Positions 51,373 through 54,200 of a DNA stretch of 54,200 nt are shown piece after piece. Below the pieces are notes generated by a model. That model was not told the origin of the DNA and ran no database searches. It worked only from the letters and a program-made list of their open reading frames with translations. The position numbers were made by a program, and so were the translations under genes. Every line of letters begins with the position of its first letter. The first letter of the stretch is position 1. Source of the stretch: Clostridia bacterium (lineage in GTDB: Bacteria > Bacillota > Clostridia > Oscillospirales > Acutalibacteraceae); assembly GCA_017513525.1 (NCBI GenBank), contig JAFXFC010000026.1:1-54200 (forward strand), read 5' to 3'.

Positions 51373-52714
51373 TCAAACAGCTTTTTCTGCCGTAATTCTT
51401 TTTTTGTAATACCTTATTGTAAGAATAAAAGGAATCAATGAAATGAACAGCAATACTGCTCCGCCGATGAAAATATTGCCGTTTGGGATATACTGCATTT
51501 TTCCGCTGACTTCGTCAATGAATGTTTCTCCGCTTGTTTTTACAACGGCTTCACTGATAACAGAACCGAATATTTTGGGAATAAACAGATAGAAAATTGT
51601 CCAGATACCCTCAAATTGACCTTTTGCATCCTTAGGATATAACTGCTTTGCCCAGACCTTTGTAGTTTGAATCATTGCAATACATCCGACACAGACAAGG
51701 AAAACACAAAGCCATAAATAAAAATCAAATATCTTTGTTGTGTCCACATCAGAAGGCTTTATTCCCGATGCCATAATAAGTCCTATAATATTAATTACAA
51801 CAGCACCAATTGCTATAAATGCATGCTTATTCTTGTTTATAAGAATGCTTATAGGTATGGCTGTAAACATTGCAAGTATCATGGGCCCTGCCTGAATAAT
51901 GCCCATCATATCAGCAGTATACCCAAGGTAATGAATGAGATAGTTTCCTAAATATACAAAATACACATTATAGCCCACAAAAAATATCGCTATACCGACA
52001 TGAAGAATAACTAACTCTTTAAGCTTAAAAAACTCCTTGAAATTGAACACACTGAAAAACTGTGTCACGAATGATCCTTTTTTAACGGGTATTACATCAT
52101 CATTCTTGTTTTGCTTCAACAGTGATATAACACCGAATGCAGCAACAAACGCACCCATTACAACAAAAAGACGCATATAATTATCGTCTTCACCGATAAG
52201 AAATCCGCCAAAAACAGTGCCCAGAAGTGTTCCGATACTCGGTTGAAGAGCAAGAGCCGCACCTATGCCACCACGGTTTTTATCTGTCATAATATCATTT
52301 ATCCAGATATTATATCCGGCTTCATTAGCCATAGCACAGAACAGACACATTATTGCATTAACAAGAATAACCGCTGCCGCCAAAAGGATATACATATCCT
52401 GACTTATAAATTGAGTAAGACTGAATACTATAGTAAAAAATCCCCAAAAAATATAACCTGTAGAAATGAGTCTGCGTCGATTTCCAGTTCTGTCTGCCCA
52501 TGTGCCGAAAATGAAGGTTCCGAATGTAGTTATGACAGCTGAACAAATAAATAAAATCGTTACCAACGAAGGATCTTTTCCAACCTTTGCATAAACGAAA
52601 TTACTCATCCATTGGTTAACACTCCAGCAAATCTGACCTGCAAGTCCGAGTCCCCATATAAGAGTCCATGTCGAAAAGGATGAACGCTGTTTTTTTTGTT
52701 AAAGAAGATTTCAT
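51373..52714 (-). pseudogene. MFS-type (GPH-like) transporter gene with a +1 homopolymer frameshift
   Basis: About 446 residues when repaired. The main frame (51373-52608 and open back to about 52698) encodes a 12-helix MFS/GPH-like sugar or drug transporter: WADRTGNRRRLISTGYIFWG as the loop 2-3 motif, and many hydrophobic segments. The real start is ATG 52714 with GGAGG at 52721-52725, giving KSSLTKK, then a run of eight A (complement of 52690-52697). In the sequence as given the frame stops at a TAA near 52618 after 32 codons. Removing one A joins the two frames and yields KKQRSSFSTWTLIWGLGLAG, a normal first helix. This is either a real mutation, phase variation by slippage, or a sequence error. 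The substrate cannot be told. Confidence 0.85.
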
Positions 52715-52742
52715 CATATTCCTCCTTTTTGTTTCTGTTTAT

Positions 52743-52771
52743 ATTTTACATTCTCTCTGGTAAAAAGTCAA
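52743..52771 (-). promoter_or_regulatory. Promoter of the MFS gene
   Basis: Minus-strand TTGACT (complement of 52766-52771) and TAAAAT (complement of 52743-52748), 17 bp apart. The -35 overlaps the last bases of the permease terminator. Confidence 0.65.
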
Positions 52772-52801
52772 AGGCAATCTCATTTTTCTGAGACTGCCTT
52801 T
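52770..52801 (-). terminator. Terminator of the permease gene
   Basis: AAAGGCAATCTCA (52770-52782) pairs with TGAGACTGCCTTT (52789-52801) with one wobble or mismatch; the minus strand continues GACTTTTTAC. Confidence 0.8.
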
Positions 52802-52809
52802 AATTCTTT

Positions 52810-53916
52810 TCAGATAATTGCCATTTCAAAGCCTGAAAGAAGGGCTAAGAAACCAAAGTTAAATATAGAGAACATTGCAACATAGTATAGTGTTTTTTTG
52901 GGATTATGTTTGTGGTATTCTCTGAAGGTAATAAGACTTGCAAGAGATGCTATGAGAGTGCCGACACCGCCGATATTTACACCGAGCAGCAATTCAGGAT
53001 AGTTTTCGGTAAACTGAGAAAGAAGAATTGCCGAAGGGACATTGCTTATAAACTGGCATGAAACAACACTGAACAAAAGCACACTCTTATTAAGAAGGAA
53101 TGAAAATACATCTCTTATAATGTCTATTCTTGCCATATTTCCAGCAAAAACAAAGAAAAAAACAAAAGTCAGAAGAAGAGGATAATCAACCTCTTTCAAC
53201 GCTTTTCTGTCTGAAAACAGTAATACTGCAGGAATTATAATAAGACCAATCTGATACGGTACTGAACGGAAAACTATTGCGATTGCAAGAATAAAAAGTG
53301 CAAGATAAAGTCCTGCTTTTTTATAATCAAGCTTTACTTTTTCACCGCTGATCTCAAGCTTTTCGCTTTTTACAAAAACCAAACAGCATACAGTGATAAT
53401 AAAAACTGAAACTATAAAAGGCGGAAGCATTATGCTTACAAATTCGTTGTTGGGAATATTGAACTTTGTATAGAGATATAAATTCTGAGGATTTCCGAAG
53501 GGAGTAAGCATACCGCCGAGGTTTGCGGCAATATTCTGCATTATAAATGTAAATGCCATATATTTGTGCTGTTTTGTGGTATCAAGTATAAAATAGCCTA
53601 AAGGAAGGAATGTAAGAAGAGCCATGTCATTCGCTATGAGCATTGAACCTATAAATGTAATATAAACGAGGGAAAGCACACAGTATTTTATATTTCCGAA
53701 GCTTTCAACTATCTTTCTTGCAAGAATATAGAAAAAATTGATATGCTTCAAAGCGCATACGACTGCAAGAACACAAAACAGACATGAGAGTGTCTTAAAG
53801 TCAAAATATCCGAGATACTCTTTATCTACAGGCACAAAAAACATTGTAGCTATAGCTGCTATAAAAGCAATTTCCATTACTACATTCTTTTTTACAAAAT
53901 TCAGAACTTTAGTCAT
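52810..53916 (-). CDS. SLC13/ArsB-type ion or dicarboxylate permease
   Basis: 368 residues, about ten transmembrane helices. It belongs to the ion transporter (IT) superfamily: LIANDMALLTFLPLGYF, the family motif NLGGMLTPFGNPQNLYLY and a second half with FISNVPSAILLSQF. These are the paired hairpin/substrate regions of SLC13, CitM and ArsB-like carriers. It is shorter than many SLC13 proteins. The substrate could be a dicarboxylate, sulfate or metalloid oxyanion; no arsenic genes are nearby. A promoter and hairpin leader lie upstream. Confidence 0.85.
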   Translation of the reverse strand: MTKVLNFVKKNVVMEIAFIAAIATMFFVPVDKEYLGYFDFKTLSCLFCVLAVVCALKHINFFYILARKIVESFGNIKYCVLSLVYITFIGSMLIANDMALLTFLPLGYFILDTTKQHKYMAFTFIMQNIAANLGGMLTPFGNPQNLYLYTKFNIPNNEFVSIMLPPFIVSVFIITVCCLVFVKSEKLEISGEKVKLDYKKAGLYLALFILAIAIVFRSVPYQIGLIIIPAVLLFSDRKALKEVDYPLLLTFVFFFVFAGNMARIDIIRDVFSFLLNKSVLLFSVVSCQFISNVPSAILLSQFTENYPELLLGVNIGGVGTLIASLASLITFREYHKHNPKKTLYYVAMFSIFNFGFLALLSGFEMAII

Positions 53917-53934
53917 TTTATATCTCCGAAAAAA

Positions 53935-53958
53935 AAATCCGATGCGAAGTTTTCCGCA
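53935..53958 (-). promoter_or_regulatory. Terminator-like hairpin in the permease leader
   Basis: On the minus strand CGGTGCG pairs with CGCATCG (one G-U pair) around an eight-base loop and is followed by nine T, then CGGAGAT and the ATG at 53916. It lies between the promoter at 53969-53997 and the start codon, so it could act as an attenuator, or end an upstream transcript. Confidence 0.55.
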
Positions 53959-53968
53959 CCGAGATATA

Positions 53969-53997
53969 AGTATAGATTTTTAATCTATAAAAGTCAA
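53969..53997 (-). promoter_or_regulatory. Promoter of the permease gene
   Basis: Minus-strand TTGACT (complement of 53992-53997) and TATACT (complement of 53969-53974) with a 17-bp spacer. Confidence 0.65.
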
Positions 53998-54063
53998 TCG
54001 TCATTTTGCCGTTAATATAACAGTTTTTTTCACTTAATTTATTATGTATCACAATAGAAAAAA

Positions 54064-54200
54064 GGGGCTGTATCAAAAGTCCCTGAAAAATAAGATAGAG
54101 CCAAGTGCAGAAAAGACTGTACTTGGCTCTAAATATTTAGTAAAATTAAAGTGTGAAAATAAAAATACTAAACACAAAAGACTATACAATATTCGGTAGA
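54064..54200 (+). mobile_element. Probable terminus of an insertion sequence (truncated)
   Basis: GGGGCTGTATCAAAAGTCCC begins this stretch and resembles insertion-sequence termini in Clostridia (IS1182-like in style, from memory). It is followed by a long stem-loop: TAGAGCCAAGTGCAG (54096-54110) with CTGTACTTGGCTCTA (54117-54131), which may block readthrough into a transposase gene. A GTG at 54153 opens a frame to the window edge (KIKILNTKDYTIFGR), too short to identify. The transposase itself would lie outside the window. Confidence 0.4.

Noticed and set aside
52243..52542. Plus-strand open frame within the MFS gene
   Set aside because: Antisense to clear membrane helices, no ribosome binding site and no domain.
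53916..53968. Outer stem GAGATATA/TATATCTC sequestering the permease ribosome binding site
   Set aside because: One arm overlaps the expected transcription start just after the -10, so it would not be in the RNA as a full arm.

Overview
The window looks like chromosomal DNA of a low-GC, spore-forming, anaerobic Clostridia-type Firmicute, probably a gut or rumen Oscillospiraceae/Ruminococcaceae relative. The evidence is AT-rich sigma-A type promoters, AGGAGG-like ribosome binding sites, an alpha/beta small acid-soluble spore protein, a SigH-like sigma factor, AddAB, WhiA, HPr kinase, and secreted proteins with dockerin, BspA-type leucine-rich-repeat and glycan-active domains. The first bases are the reverse complement of a 16S rRNA 5' end. 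The last ~140 bases look like the terminus of an insertion sequence. The window may therefore be a whole contig broken at two genomic repeats.

Layout. 1-570 (minus): 16S rRNA 5' edge, leader and three tandem promoters. 0.6-1.4 kb (minus): folB-folK. 1.6-2.8 kb (plus): PlsC-like acyltransferase. 2.9-10.9 kb (minus): an 8-kb secreted BspA-like LRR protein with a C-terminal dockerin. 11.2-14.1 kb (minus): purple-acid-phosphatase-like enzyme and AlaA-type aminotransferase. 14.2-17.7 kb (minus): dnaG, rpoD and a cohesin-like lipoprotein. 17.7-25.6 kb (minus): yigZ-like gene, rpmE, addA, addB. 25.7-26.4 kb (minus): rnpB and a small membrane protein. 26.7-28.9 kb (minus): secreted sialate O-acetylesterase-like protein. 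29.1-32.0 kb (plus): HD-domain protein, CmpB-type membrane protein, TSCPD protein, maf, comF. 32.1-34.9 kb (plus): secreted PHP protein, a 126-bp structured repeat, SigH-like sigma factor, zinc-ribbon protein. 35.1-37.6 kb (minus): metallophosphatase and threonine aldolase-like enzyme. 37.8-40.0 kb (plus): ANTAR protein and GH30 glycosidase. 40.3-43.9 kb (plus): SASP, M28 peptidase, two lipoproteins. 44.0-48.3 kb (plus): hprK, ROK glucokinase, murB, whiA, prolyl-tRNA editing protein. 48.4-51.2 kb (plus): second secreted PHP protein, cohesin-like/dockerin protein, inverted copy of the 126-bp repeat. 51.4-53.9 kb (minus): frameshifted MFS transporter and SLC13/ArsB-type permease.

How the genes fit together. 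Most of the window is housekeeping: folate synthesis, primase and primary sigma factor, recombinational repair, RNase P, and wall precursor and carbon-control genes. Interspersed is an exported set: two dockerin proteins, two cohesin-like proteins, an esterase, a GH30 enzyme and two PHP phosphoesterases. This suggests surface complexes for glycan or host-polymer use, but no classical scaffoldin or sortase motif is visible. The most unusual signals are the pair of 126-bp inverted repeats with compensatory changes, the cohesin/dockerin set (one member sits in the dnaG-rpoD operon), a shared hydrophobic C-terminal tail on three exported proteins, a homopolymer frameshift in the MFS gene, and a stray fragment of the HD-domain gene beside rnpB. 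I found no tRNA genes, CRISPR arrays or phage genes. Protein identities come from motif recognition by eye, without database searches.
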